This document shows, piece by piece, positions 16,669 through 25,472 of a stretch of DNA of 64,000 bases. This DNA is from Paenibacillus ihumii. Lineage in GTDB: Bacteria; Bacillota; Bacilli; Paenibacillales; Paenibacillaceae. Under the pieces are notes generated by a model. It was not told the origin of the DNA, did no database searches, and was given only the letters and a program-made list of their open reading frames with translations. The position numbers were made by a program, and so were the translations under genes. Location: positions 682,001 to 746,000 of the forward strand of contig NZ_LN884299.1 of the NCBI RefSeq assembly GCF_001403875.1. The letters run 5' to 3'. Position 1 is the first letter of the stretch, and each line of letters opens with the position of its first letter.

Positions 16669-17828
16669 AAGCCAGCATTATCATGCCGACTTATAATAGT
16701 GTCAATCTGATCATTCCCTGCCTCATTTCGTTGAACCATCAGGTTCTGGAGGAGGGCAACAGCTTCGAGGTCATCGTCGTGGACGACGGCTCGAATGACG
16801 GCACAGGTGAAGCCATACAGGAGCTCGCCCCCAAGTATGAGCTGAAATACTTCTATATCGACAGGACGCTCGCTTCCTCCCGGGCGGCGGCCCGGAACCT
16901 CGGCCTGGCCGAGGCCGGGGGCGAGGTGGTCCTATTCCTGGACGGCGACCATCTGGTGCCTCCGCATTTCGTCCAGGAGCATTTGAAGTATCATCAGGAG
17001 CGGGAGGATCTCGTGGTAATTGGCTTCCGCAATTATTTAACCACGAATGAAATCGATCTCGAGGAGCTGAGAACAGGGTTCCGGTACGATCTGCTGCCGG
17101 AGCAGACCCCGGCAGACCGTCTGCTTGCCGTCGATGCCTTCTCGGAGAAAATGAATAATCTGGAGACCGTCTGGTACTTCTTCTTTACCTGCAATGCTTC
17201 TGTGCGTCGCCAGAGCATCCAAGAAGCCGGCTTGTTTCATGAAGATTTCAAGGGCTGGGGACTCGAGGATTGCGAGCTGGCCTACCGTTTGTATCAACAG
17301 GGGCTCACCTTCGTTTATGCAAAGAATGCGCTCATTTACCATATGTACCATCCCAGTGAATTCAACGAGGACCGTTACCGGAGCTGGCTGAGAAATCTGC
17401 ACACCTTCCAGAAGCTGCATCCGTCCATCGATGTCCAGCTGCTCCAACTGCTCGAGCTCTTCTTCAATCCGGACATTCGCTTATTCTGGTTCGACAGCTA
17501 TCTCCGGTTTGAGTACGCCGTGCGCGCAGCCCATGGGAAATTGCCCTACAGGGGACCTGTAAGCGTATACACCCTTCATTCGCGAGTCAGCGAGTCCCGC
17601 CTGAACGAGATCATTCAGGAGGCTGATGAGAGGGTCGTGTTCGTCATGGATGAGTCCGGTGATTTTCAAACCTCGCTGTCGCTGCTGTGCGCCAAAACCA
17701 AGTACGACCTGATGTACTACGCTTCGCCGTGCTGTTCGCAAAAGGATACGATCTACAGGCAGATCGCCCGATATGGAGTATGGAGGCAAGCTGATTACGG
17801 CGCGCCGATAAAGGAGGAGCATACATGA
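16665..17828 (+). CDS. Family 2 glycosyltransferase
   Basis: A 387-residue GT-A fold enzyme. The N-terminal 240 residues have the GT2 pattern: KASIIMPTYNSVNLI, then VIVVDDGSNDGT near residue 38, ASSRAAARNLGLAEAGG, and the metal-binding LFLDGDHLVPP near residue 88. KGWGLEDCELAYRLYQQG is typical of GT2 enzymes with an ED acid motif. The last 100 residues form an extra domain of unknown role. It would transfer a sugar from a nucleotide donor onto a cell-surface or secreted acceptor. AAAGGGGG precedes the ATG. It overlaps the downstream methyltransferase by four bases. Confidence 0.88.
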   Translation: MKASIIMPTYNSVNLIIPCLISLNHQVLEEGNSFEVIVVDDGSNDGTGEAIQELAPKYELKYFYIDRTLASSRAAARNLGLAEAGGEVVLFLDGDHLVPPHFVQEHLKYHQEREDLVVIGFRNYLTTNEIDLEELRTGFRYDLLPEQTPADRLLAVDAFSEKMNNLETVWYFFFTCNASVRRQSIQEAGLFHEDFKGWGLEDCELAYRLYQQGLTFVYAKNALIYHMYHPSEFNEDRYRSWLRNLHTFQKLHPSIDVQLLQLLELFFNPDIRLFWFDSYLRFEYAVRAAHGKLPYRGPVSVYTLHSRVSESRLNEIIQEADERVVFVMDESGDFQTSLSLLCAKTKYDLMYYASPCCSQKDTIYRQIARYGVWRQADYGAPIKEEHT

Positions 17829-18595
17829 GCTCAATCAACCAGTGGAATGCGGATCTGTACGATGAGAAGCTAAGCTATGTCTCGCAGTACGGCAAGGGAA
17901 TTCTCTCTATCCTGAACCCCCAGCCGGGCGAGCGTATTCTGGACATAGGCTGCGGGACCGGAGATTTGGCCAATGAAATTGCCCAGGCTGGCGCTGCAGT
18001 TACGGGGATGGATTACTCCGGTGAAATGATTCAGCAGGCCAGAATCAAATACCCGCATATTTCGTTCATAACCGCCAATGCTGAGAGCTACCGGCCGGAG
18101 GAAGCATTCGATGCCGTGTTCTCCAACGCGGCTCTGCATTGGATGAAGCATGCGCAGAATGTGGCAGAGACGATCTATCGCTGCCTCCGCCCGGGCGGCA
18201 GATTCGTAGCCGAGTTCGGCGGCAAGGGGAACGTCGGCATCATCACGGAGAATACCATAGCCGTCCTAGAAGAGGACCTGGGCGTCTCCGATGCCAGGGT
18301 GCGAAATCCCTGGTACTTCCCCAGCATAGCCGAATACAGCACCTTGCTGGAAAATCAGGGATTCCGGGTGACCTATGCCGAGCATTTCGACCGGCCTACA
18401 CCTCTGGAGGACGGGGAGAACGGACTTCGCCACTGGCTCGCCTCCTTTACAGGCGATTTCTTCAGCGGCTTGTCCGAAGCGGAGAAGCAGCAGGCGTATG
18501 AGTTGATTATGGCTAGAACGAAGCCGCTTCTCTACGACGGCCAGACCTGGTCTGCGGATTACAAAAGAATTCGTATCGCTGCAATCAAGCATTGA
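17825..18595 (+). CDS. Class I SAM-dependent methyltransferase
   Basis: A 256-residue methyltransferase. The SAM-binding motif I is ERILDIGCGTGDLANEI near residues 35-52, the acidic loop is GMDYSGEMIQQA, and motif IV is FDAVFSNAALHWM, the form seen in trans-aconitate methyltransferase-like enzymes. The rest matches that group (LRPGGRFVAEFGGKGN). It starts inside the glycosyltransferase stop (ATGA), so the two are coupled and may modify the same product. The acceptor is unknown; trans-aconitate itself is only one possibility. Confidence 0.85.
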   Translation: MSSINQWNADLYDEKLSYVSQYGKGILSILNPQPGERILDIGCGTGDLANEIAQAGAAVTGMDYSGEMIQQARIKYPHISFITANAESYRPEEAFDAVFSNAALHWMKHAQNVAETIYRCLRPGGRFVAEFGGKGNVGIITENTIAVLEEDLGVSDARVRNPWYFPSIAEYSTLLENQGFRVTYAEHFDRPTPLEDGENGLRHWLASFTGDFFSGLSEAEKQQAYELIMARTKPLLYDGQTWSADYKRIRIAAIKH

Positions 18596-18617
18596 AGCGA
18601 GGAGGAGGAGGAAGCCA

Positions 18618-19847
18618 ATGCACAAGCTAAGACAAGTACTGGCTTTATTCACGATCCCTAACTACGGCATTCTTATCGTCTCGACCCTGCTGCTAGGGAT
18701 TTGCATTTCCTTTACCTATCCCTTCCTCTCCTTATTCGGCGTAGACGAGGTGGGAATGTCGCCCTCTTATCTGGGGTATTTCATGAGCATTACGGCCATC
18801 TCCAGCGTGTTGATCAGCACGGTGCTGGGAAGGCTGTCCGACAGATATTGGGGAAGAAAATGGGTGATTATCCTCTCGGTTAGCGCGGCGATCATAGGTT
18901 ACATACTGTTCATTTACGTCCGGAGCTATTACGCTCTGCTGATCATTGCCTTTCTATGCCTGGGGACGGCTTCGTCCGCATTCCCGCAAATGTTCGCATA
19001 TGCGCGTGAGGAAGTGAACCGGAGCGGCGCGAAGCAAGCTGACATGGCCATCAATACATTAAGAATGTTCTTCTCTCTCGCTTGGGTCATCGGCCCGGCG
19101 ATTGCAGCCCTGCTGCTGACCTCGGCCGGCTTTCAAGGCTTGTTCCTGTCCGCAGCTGCAACCTATGGCATCGTACTCGTCTTCGTTCTAGTGTTCCTGA
19201 AGAACCCGAACCGCCAGGAGAACGTGCAGAGAAATGAACCGCCTGTGAACTTGCGGAAATTTCTGCTGAAGCCTCGCATTGCTGGAGTATTAAGCTCGTT
19301 CATCCTGCTTAGCGTAGCCTCGGCCATGAGCCTGGTCAACCTTCCGCTCTATGTCACCCGGACGCTGCAGGGCAGCCAATCCGACGTAGGGCTGCTGTTC
19401 AGCGTAGCGGCGGCCGTGGAGATTCCGCTGCTGATCGGAGTAGGCTTACTGGCGGCGAAATACCGCAAATCCAATCTGATCAAGATCGGCGCCATCTTTG
19501 CGATTGCTTATTACGCCCTGGTTGCCGCCACCCCTATCGTATGGGCCATCGTTCCCATGCAGTTCCTGAGCGCTGTCACCGTGTCGATCATCATGGGGCT
19601 GGGCATCAGTTACTTCCAGGACCTGCTTCCCCAAGAGCCGGGAACCGCAACCACGTTATATTCCAACACCTCGGTTATCGGCAATATGCTGGGGGGAATT
19701 ATCGCCGGCAGCATTGCGGAATGGTTCGACTTCCGGGTCGTTTTTATAGCCTGTGCGGTTATGGCGGCCGCGGCCTTCCTATTGCTGCTCTTCGACCGGG
19801 AATCCTCGGCGCAGGCGATCGAGGAGCATAATTCCGTTTCCACGTGA
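18618..19847 (+). CDS. MFS efflux transporter, SET-like
   Basis: A 409-residue, 12-helix major facilitator. The loop between helices 2 and 3 reads GRLSDRYWGRKW, the MFS motif A. Overall layout (ISFTYPFLSLFGVDEVGMSP, MAINTLRMFFSLAWVIGPA) matches the sugar-efflux (SetA-like) group. GGAGGAGGAGG lies before its ATG. It follows the methyltransferase by 22 bases and probably shares its transcript, suggesting export of the product or protection from it. Confidence 0.82.
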   Translation: MHKLRQVLALFTIPNYGILIVSTLLLGICISFTYPFLSLFGVDEVGMSPSYLGYFMSITAISSVLISTVLGRLSDRYWGRKWVIILSVSAAIIGYILFIYVRSYYALLIIAFLCLGTASSAFPQMFAYAREEVNRSGAKQADMAINTLRMFFSLAWVIGPAIAALLLTSAGFQGLFLSAAATYGIVLVFVLVFLKNPNRQENVQRNEPPVNLRKFLLKPRIAGVLSSFILLSVASAMSLVNLPLYVTRTLQGSQSDVGLLFSVAAAVEIPLLIGVGLLAAKYRKSNLIKIGAIFAIAYYALVAATPIVWAIVPMQFLSAVTVSIIMGLGISYFQDLLPQEPGTATTLYSNTSVIGNMLGGIIAGSIAEWFDFRVVFIACAVMAAAAFLLLLFDRESSAQAIEEHNSVST

Positions 19848-19861
19848 ATCTTGAATCATAC

Positions 19862-19944
19862 AGCGGATGCGTCTGTGGATGCGTCTGTGGATGCGTGCAA
19901 AGACGACAAAAATCCGGGATGATAACAACCTCCCGGATTTTTTT
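19862..19944 (+). terminator. Terminator after the glycosyltransferase operon
   Basis: AAAAATCCGGGA at 19908-19919 pairs with TCCCGGATTTTTTT at 19931-19944, giving a GC-rich stem with a T-run on both strands. Just before it, 19863-19895 holds a 12-base tandem repeat GGATGCGTCTGT of about two and a half copies. Confidence 0.9.
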
Positions 19945-20023
19945 GTGCCTAATGATCTCTATTCATGTACCGTTTATCTCTATTCATGTTACCTTGCTGT
20001 ACCGTGCCTTGCCTCGATTTAAA

Positions 20024-22825
20024 TCAGATTTCGATCAGATTAAACTCGATCCAGCCGATCTGCAGGCCCGGCTTGAGGAAATCGAGCGTCAGCTCATACA
20101 GGCCTGCCTCCAGCTCGACCTTCACCAGCTTCTGCCGGATCCACTTGCCCTCCGTTCCGTTCGTCTGAATCGTAACCATCGGCTGGCCATTCAGCATGAC
20201 ATTGCATACGCTCTGCGCCAGCTCCGGCTCCGGGGACATGATGTTGACGATGATCCGATACTGTCCGGCCTGATCCACCTTCATATAGGTCCGCCCCGCA
20301 GCCGCTGGCTTAACCTGTGCATCGCGGGACAGCTCCTGGACCGCCTGCGCCTGCTCTGCGGCCAAAGCGGGATTCGCCTTGAAGGCATGAACCGTCTCAA
20401 CGATCTCCTGCTTCCGCGAGAACACCGGAGCCTGCATCAGGAATGCACAAATATTCATCGCGCAGCGCTGCAGCTCCCCGCGGGTCAGCATGCCCTTCTC
20501 CAGCGACTCGAGCGTATTGTCATCATACGCATTGACCTCGGCGCCGTAGTTGGTAACGACCATATAGAGGTCGTTCTGCGCGCGGACCATGTAGTTCGTA
20601 TATTTCCGATCCGCCGGGCCGCCGTGGACCACATCATTCATGACCGCCCACCAGTCTGTCATCACGATGCCCTTAAAGCCCCACTCCCCGCGAAGAATCG
20701 TCGTGTTCAGATCATAGTTCGAGGCGGCCCAATGCCCGTTGACCGGATTGTACGAGGTCATGATCGAATTCGCTCCGCCCTCCTTCACGGCGATTTCAAA
20801 GCCCTTGAGGTAAATTTCCCGCAGCGCGCGCTCGGATACGACCGCATCGACCTTGCTCCGGTGCTTCTCTTGATTGTTGCAGGCAAAATGCTTCAGCGTC
20901 GCATTGGAGCCCCCTTTGAGAATTCCCCGGGTGCAGGCTGCGGCGAACGCTCCCGTAAGGAGCGGATCCTCGGAGAAGTACTCGAAATTCCGCCCGTTCA
21001 GCGGACTGCGGCGAATATTAAGCCCAGGGCCGAGCAGCGTATCCACGTTGTTCCTCAGCAGCTCCTGGCCTTCCATCACGTAGAGCTCTTCGACCAGCTC
21101 CACATCCCAGGTCGCGGCCAGCAGCGTGCCGATCGCGACCTGGGTCGCCTTATCCCCGCTGTCCATCCGAATGCCGGAAGGACCATCGGCGGTGCAGCCG
21201 ACCGGGATGCCGAAGCCAAGCAGTCGGTCGCTGACTCCGCCGAAGGCCGATGCCGTGCCCGGCGTCACCAGCGGGCTGCTCATGCCCTCGCCCCGGACGA
21301 TCGTCGCCAGGTCCTCATCACTCAACTGGGCGATGAAGGCCTCCATGCTCACCTTGCCGTCATGAACATCCCTTAATTTATAGCCTCGATCCCCGGTTTG
21401 CGGCAAATCCGGCGGCAGATTCTTCTCAATCCGCTCCGCCAGGGAAATTCTCCGTTTCGGCACGGCCACGAACGTCAGCTCATAGGAGCCGTCTTCCTTC
21501 CGGGCCCCCGGCTTCATTCGGGTGAAGTCCTCCGTCGGAGCGAGAGCTTCCTCCAGCTGCTTCACCACTTGAAGCGCCTCCACCCCGTAGCCGTCCTTTC
21601 CTTCAAGCGTGATCTGCACCGCATTCTTGACGCTATTTCCGACATAGAATCGATACACCCCGGCCTCCAGCACATATGCGGAAGGAGCGCCAGTCACGCC
21701 GCCATCATCATACGAAGCCATCGCATGAACAGGGAAGCTCAGCGTCAAGCGCTGCGATTCGCCGGGCGCAAGCTCCTTCGTCTTGCCGAATGCGGCCAAT
21801 GCCCGGGCCGGCTGACCCAACAGGCCTTGAGGAGCTTCATAATAGACCTGAATGACCTCCTTGCCGGCATAGACGCTTCCCGTGTTCGTGACCGTTACGC
21901 TGATTTCTATGCAGGGCTCCCCTTCCTTGTCTGCCAGCTTCGCTTCCTCTGGCTCAATCCGGAATTCCGTGTAAGACAAGCCGTAGCCAAATTCGAACTG
22001 CACCTTATCCGGGCAGAATGTCTCAAAATAACGGTACCCCACATAAATGTCTTCCTGATAGAGATTCTTGAACTCGCTCCCGTAATTGCGGGTCGATGGA
22101 TAATCGTCAATGGAATAAGCGATCGTATCAGTCAGTTTGCCGCTTGGCGTCACGTCGCCGGCCAATACATCCGCGATGGCATTGCCGCCCTCCATGCCGC
22201 CCTGCCAGGCATAGATGACGCAGGGAATCGGATGCACGTAATCCGCATCATCCATCCAGCTCATATCGATGATGTTCGATACGTTCAGCACGACGATTGT
22301 CTGCTCGAAATAAGCGGTCACCTGCTTCAGCATATTTTTTTCCTCAGCGGTCAATTGATAGCTGCCCGGCTCATCGGCATTATCCTGATCCTCGCCCGCG
22401 GTGCGCCCGATGACGATAATCGCCTTGCCGGATTTGCTCCTCGCCTCGCGAACCAGCTCCTCGGTCAGGGGCATCTCCTTCTGGTGCCAGGGCTCAGCCG
22501 CCCAGCCTCCGCCGCCGTTGTCGAACGGATTCTGCTCGATCCACCTCTCGTATACGGCCGCCAGCTCCTCGTTCACGATGATGTTCTTCTTGCTGCGCAG
22601 ACCGTCCAGCAGGTTCGTCGTATAAGCAACATTCACGCTGCCCCCCGAGCCCGTTCCGCTTCGGTAATAATTAATCTGGGTCCGGCCGAAAATTGCAACG
22701 GTTTCCTTGTCCTTCAGCGGAAGGGCTTGCCCTTCGTTTTTTAACAGCACAGCGCCTTCTGCGGCAGCTTTCCGGCTAAATTCAGCAAAGCCCTCTAATG
22801 GAACTCCCATTTTGCTCTTCGTCAC
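20024..22825 (-). CDS. Family 3 glycoside hydrolase with permuted domains
   Basis: A 933-residue enzyme, probably a beta-glucosidase or related beta-glycosidase. The domain order is reversed relative to most GH3 proteins. The alpha/beta-sandwich domain comes first (AAAEGAVLLKNEGQALPLKD at the N-terminus), then a fibronectin-like domain (residues 300-400), then the catalytic TIM barrel (from about residue 480). The nucleophile Asp lies in GIVMTDWWA near residue 724. The final 120 residues look like a carbohydrate-binding beta-sandwich (VKVELEAGLYELTLDFL). There is no signal peptide, so it is cytoplasmic. It lies 109 bases downstream of a DUF1349 gene on the same strand. Confidence 0.9.
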   Translation of the reverse strand: MTKSKMGVPLEGFAEFSRKAAAEGAVLLKNEGQALPLKDKETVAIFGRTQINYYRSGTGSGGSVNVAYTTNLLDGLRSKKNIIVNEELAAVYERWIEQNPFDNGGGGWAAEPWHQKEMPLTEELVREARSKSGKAIIVIGRTAGEDQDNADEPGSYQLTAEEKNMLKQVTAYFEQTIVVLNVSNIIDMSWMDDADYVHPIPCVIYAWQGGMEGGNAIADVLAGDVTPSGKLTDTIAYSIDDYPSTRNYGSEFKNLYQEDIYVGYRYFETFCPDKVQFEFGYGLSYTEFRIEPEEAKLADKEGEPCIEISVTVTNTGSVYAGKEVIQVYYEAPQGLLGQPARALAAFGKTKELAPGESQRLTLSFPVHAMASYDDGGVTGAPSAYVLEAGVYRFYVGNSVKNAVQITLEGKDGYGVEALQVVKQLEEALAPTEDFTRMKPGARKEDGSYELTFVAVPKRRISLAERIEKNLPPDLPQTGDRGYKLRDVHDGKVSMEAFIAQLSDEDLATIVRGEGMSSPLVTPGTASAFGGVSDRLLGFGIPVGCTADGPSGIRMDSGDKATQVAIGTLLAATWDVELVEELYVMEGQELLRNNVDTLLGPGLNIRRSPLNGRNFEYFSEDPLLTGAFAAACTRGILKGGSNATLKHFACNNQEKHRSKVDAVVSERALREIYLKGFEIAVKEGGANSIMTSYNPVNGHWAASNYDLNTTILRGEWGFKGIVMTDWWAVMNDVVHGGPADRKYTNYMVRAQNDLYMVVTNYGAEVNAYDDNTLESLEKGMLTRGELQRCAMNICAFLMQAPVFSRKQEIVETVHAFKANPALAAEQAQAVQELSRDAQVKPAAAGRTYMKVDQAGQYRIIVNIMSPEPELAQSVCNVMLNGQPMVTIQTNGTEGKWIRQKLVKVELEAGLYELTLDFLKPGLQIGWIEFNLIEI

Positions 22826-22934
22826 TTTCTTCTCTCCCTATTTCTTTTTATCCACGATATCTATTCATCCGACAAAATATTATCATTTGAACATTAGTAG
22901 GGTTAAAGCGATTACATTTCATGGACACCCATAC

Positions 22935-23507
22935 TTACTTCCCGGCCCTGATATTCTGCATCGTTATACGTTCCAGCTGAATATCCGAGAAATCACTGAT
23001 CAAGCCTTTACCCGTCGGCGATTGAGAGACGATCCCGGCCTTTAGTGTATCGGAGGCCTTCATATGGAATACTCTGACCATCTGGTAATGGATCCCGTCT
23101 GTGGAATAATGCATCGCAAACGCGTTGCCCTTTCTGCCGATCTGCAGCCATACGCTCTGATCCGCCAGGCTCTGACCGTTGGCATCATCCGACCGGCCGT
23201 CCGTAACGACGCTGACCACGGCATATGTATCAAAATCCGTATATTCATGGCAGAGCTTCATCCAGCGGTCCTCCCGATCCATCACAAACAGCGCTGCCCC
23301 GTCGTAGGTCGATATGAAATCATGCCTTACCTTGGCCCGCAGGACAAAATCCCCCTGGACGTCGGTATAGAAAAACGGCGCATTGTTCTTGATTTCCCCG
23401 GTCTCCGGATGAATGAAAAAATCGGTGTTCCCCGGCGCGGGAATTTGGAGCAGACCCTCCTTCTCTATAACCCGGGATTCATTCAGCCACTTATCGAATA
23501 GGTTCAT
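22935..23507 (-). CDS. DUF1349 concanavalin-like protein
   Basis: A 190-residue DUF1349 protein, a single jelly-roll domain of the concanavalin type. Typical strings are TDVQGDFVLRAKVRHDF, DGAALFVMDREDRWMKLCHE and NAFAMHYSTDGIHYQMVRVF. Members usually accompany glycosidases, and some relate to yeast Ree1; the activity is unknown. There is no signal peptide. It lies upstream of the GH3 gene on the same strand and is probably co-transcribed. GGAGAG precedes the ATG. Confidence 0.85.
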   Translation of the reverse strand: MNLFDKWLNESRVIEKEGLLQIPAPGNTDFFIHPETGEIKNNAPFFYTDVQGDFVLRAKVRHDFISTYDGAALFVMDREDRWMKLCHEYTDFDTYAVVSVVTDGRSDDANGQSLADQSVWLQIGRKGNAFAMHYSTDGIHYQMVRVFHMKASDTLKAGIVSQSPTGKGLISDFSDIQLERITMQNIRAGK

Positions 23508-24119
23508 ACGCTCTCTCCTAACGTTAGTTTTCTTTTAGTATAACTTATATTTGAAAGCCCTAACAGGAGCTAACTAAGCTCCACGCTGCTTGAATTTTAT
23601 TGGAGAGGAGGTCCATGTGGGAAAGTCATGATCTGCCGGGCCTGACGCTAACGGACACACAGGTCGCTATTCCGATTTTTTGAGCGAATTTGATATGCTG
23701 AAAGGACCCTGGTTCCGCTATTCAGCCTATATGAACACGCTTTGCCCCACTTTTCCCTTGATAACGGAACTGCGGTCCGTTGACTTCGGAATTTGCGTTT
23801 TTTTGGGAAAATAGCGGATCTACGGTCCGCAAGACCGCCGGAGCAATCGATGGCACAGCGATCTTTCCCCTGCTGTTGCCGCCCATAAATTTATAAACCT
23901 CTATCCGGTCTAGAAGATACAGGACCCCTATCCAATAACTTCGAAAACTTAGAGGCTGCTTCATTTAGTCACATCCGCTTGTACTATACGGCGATGCCGG
24001 ATGCCCCTCCCTGTTATACAAATTCGCCCTTGGTTCGATCTTACTTTATTCACATGCCTAGGGAAATGGCTCATTTTTAAGATCAAGCCCCAAAAATTCA
24101 ACTTCATTCATAAACTATA
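23508..24119. other. Intergenic stretch without a supported gene
   Basis: About 600 bases between the DUF1349 gene and a decayed gene. At 23608 a ribosome-like GAGGAGG precedes an ATG opening only 27 codons (MWESHDLPGL onward), too short to call. At 23708-23840 there are repeated phrases of the type GGTTCCGCTATT, GGAACTGCGGTCCG and AGCGGATCTACGGTCCGC, which look like remains of a dispersed non-coding element. No further signal. Confidence 0.5.
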
Positions 24120-24535
24120 CGCGAGGCGGCCACTTCTGCAGCCACCGAACTCACCCGACAAACAAGTTCTCATTCTTGTGCGCATAAATATAATCAAATG
24201 CGGGCTGCAGCATAGTATTCGAAGCAACGTACCGCTTGCCCCCTTCTTTAATTTAGTATCGATGAGCTCTTCCGACAGTTCCTGCTGTATCGATTGGATT
24301 TTGCGGATCGCCCGGTCCGGTTTTTCGAAAGCTTCGACGGAGACGGGGGCATCCATATTGGAGATGAGCGCTTTCTTGTATAAATTGACCGTGGTATGCT
24401 TCTAAATCGCTTCCTCTAAATAAATATATGGCTTGTTCTGGCGAACGGCTTCCAGTCCGGCGCGAGCATCACTTGGAGCTTCTCCCGTTTCTCCAAATCA
24501 ATGATTTCTTCTAAATCGAACCGGGACTTGGACAT
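24120..24535 (-). pseudogene. Decayed gene of unknown function
   Basis: On the minus strand AGGAGA precedes ATG 24535 and the reading starts well (MSKSRFDLEEIIDLEKREKL). It then shifts frame (GLEAVRQNKPYIYLEEAI), meets a stop, resumes as TTVNLYKKALISNMDAP, VSVEAFEKPDRAIRKIQ and SIQQELSEELIDTKLKKG, and shifts again to SNTMLQPAFDYIYAHKNEN. At least two frameshifts and one stop are needed, so it is not functional. I cannot name the family. Confidence 0.55.
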
Positions 24536-24659
24536 GGTAATATTCTCCTATTCAAAAAAACACGATAAGAAAACGCTTTAATTCGTCCTTCTTGTTTCAT
24601 GCCCCCCAAAATAGCCCATCCTATAATAATAAATATATTCAGCGAGGAGGTATGCAAAA

Positions 24660-25438
24660 ATGAGAAGGGCGTTTATCAGCCCGATGAAATATGTGCAAGG
24701 TGAAGACGAACGAGCTTTTGAATCTAGGCTATTTTGTAAAAACATCCGGTGATTCTGCACTGCTAATCGCGCATCCCGACGAGGTATCACGTGTAAAAGA
24801 CAAGCTGGAGTCGAACGAGATTCCTCGTGGCTGGGATGGGAGATGTACTCTCCACTTATTTTGAAGCAAGAGCAACGGCAGCTTCGTATTCCAATGTCAG
24901 TGCGGGCTTGCCATGCGGTGTTCGCGAGGGCGCCTGCGGCAGTGCCAAGAGAACGGTCACGGCGCTGGGACTGGCCAAGCTATGCTATGAACTTTGCTTG
25001 AGAACGGGTATAGGGCGAAGCTGGCCAGCGGCCAGAACATCGTTACGCCTGCCCTCGAGAATATCATTGAAACAAACATTCTGTTATCGGGATTAGGCTC
25101 CGAGAGCGGCAGCCTGGCAGCGATTCAAGCGATCCTTAACGGCTTGACGGCGCTGGAAGGTTCGCATCATTATTATCATAGAGAGAAGGTCGCCTTCAGT
25201 ACGATTGCTCCGTTGATGCTTGAAAAGGCCTACCTGGCTGAGCTGAAGGAGGGGCTGGACTTCTGACTCTCGATCGCCTGCCTGTATGCCTGGCGGGTAT
25301 CGGAATCGAGCATGTGACCACGAGGAATTGCTTGAGGCAGCGAAAGAGGCTTACATTGCCGAGGAATCCATCCCTTCGAGGCCATTTCCGATTGTGAAGG
25401 AGGCGGCAGCCGCAGCGATTATGGCCGCTGATCATTAG
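24660..25438 (+). pseudogene. gldA: Glycerol dehydrogenase, decayed and internally deleted
   Basis: The pieces match GldA in order: MRRAFISPMKYVQGE at 24660, then in a shifted frame LLNLGYFVKTSGDSALLIAH (ending about 24790), then GMGDVLSTYFEARA from the metal-binding middle, then TPALENIIETNILLSGLGSE at 25045, and finally PSRPFPIVKEAAAAAIMAAD ending at 25438. Intact GldA is about 370 residues (1.1 kb); here only 0.78 kb remains, with roughly the 120-130 residues after the N-terminal 45 missing and several frameshifts. It lies directly upstream of the dihydroxyacetone kinase gene, the next step of glycerol breakdown. Confidence 0.9.
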
Positions 25439-25472
25439 GCCGCCCATATAAACTGAACAAAGGAGATCTGAG

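Noticed and set aside
19844..21376. A 510-codon plus-strand frame under the GH3 gene
   Set aside because: It is the antisense of a clear GH3 enzyme and has shadow-type composition rich in Arg, His and Pro.
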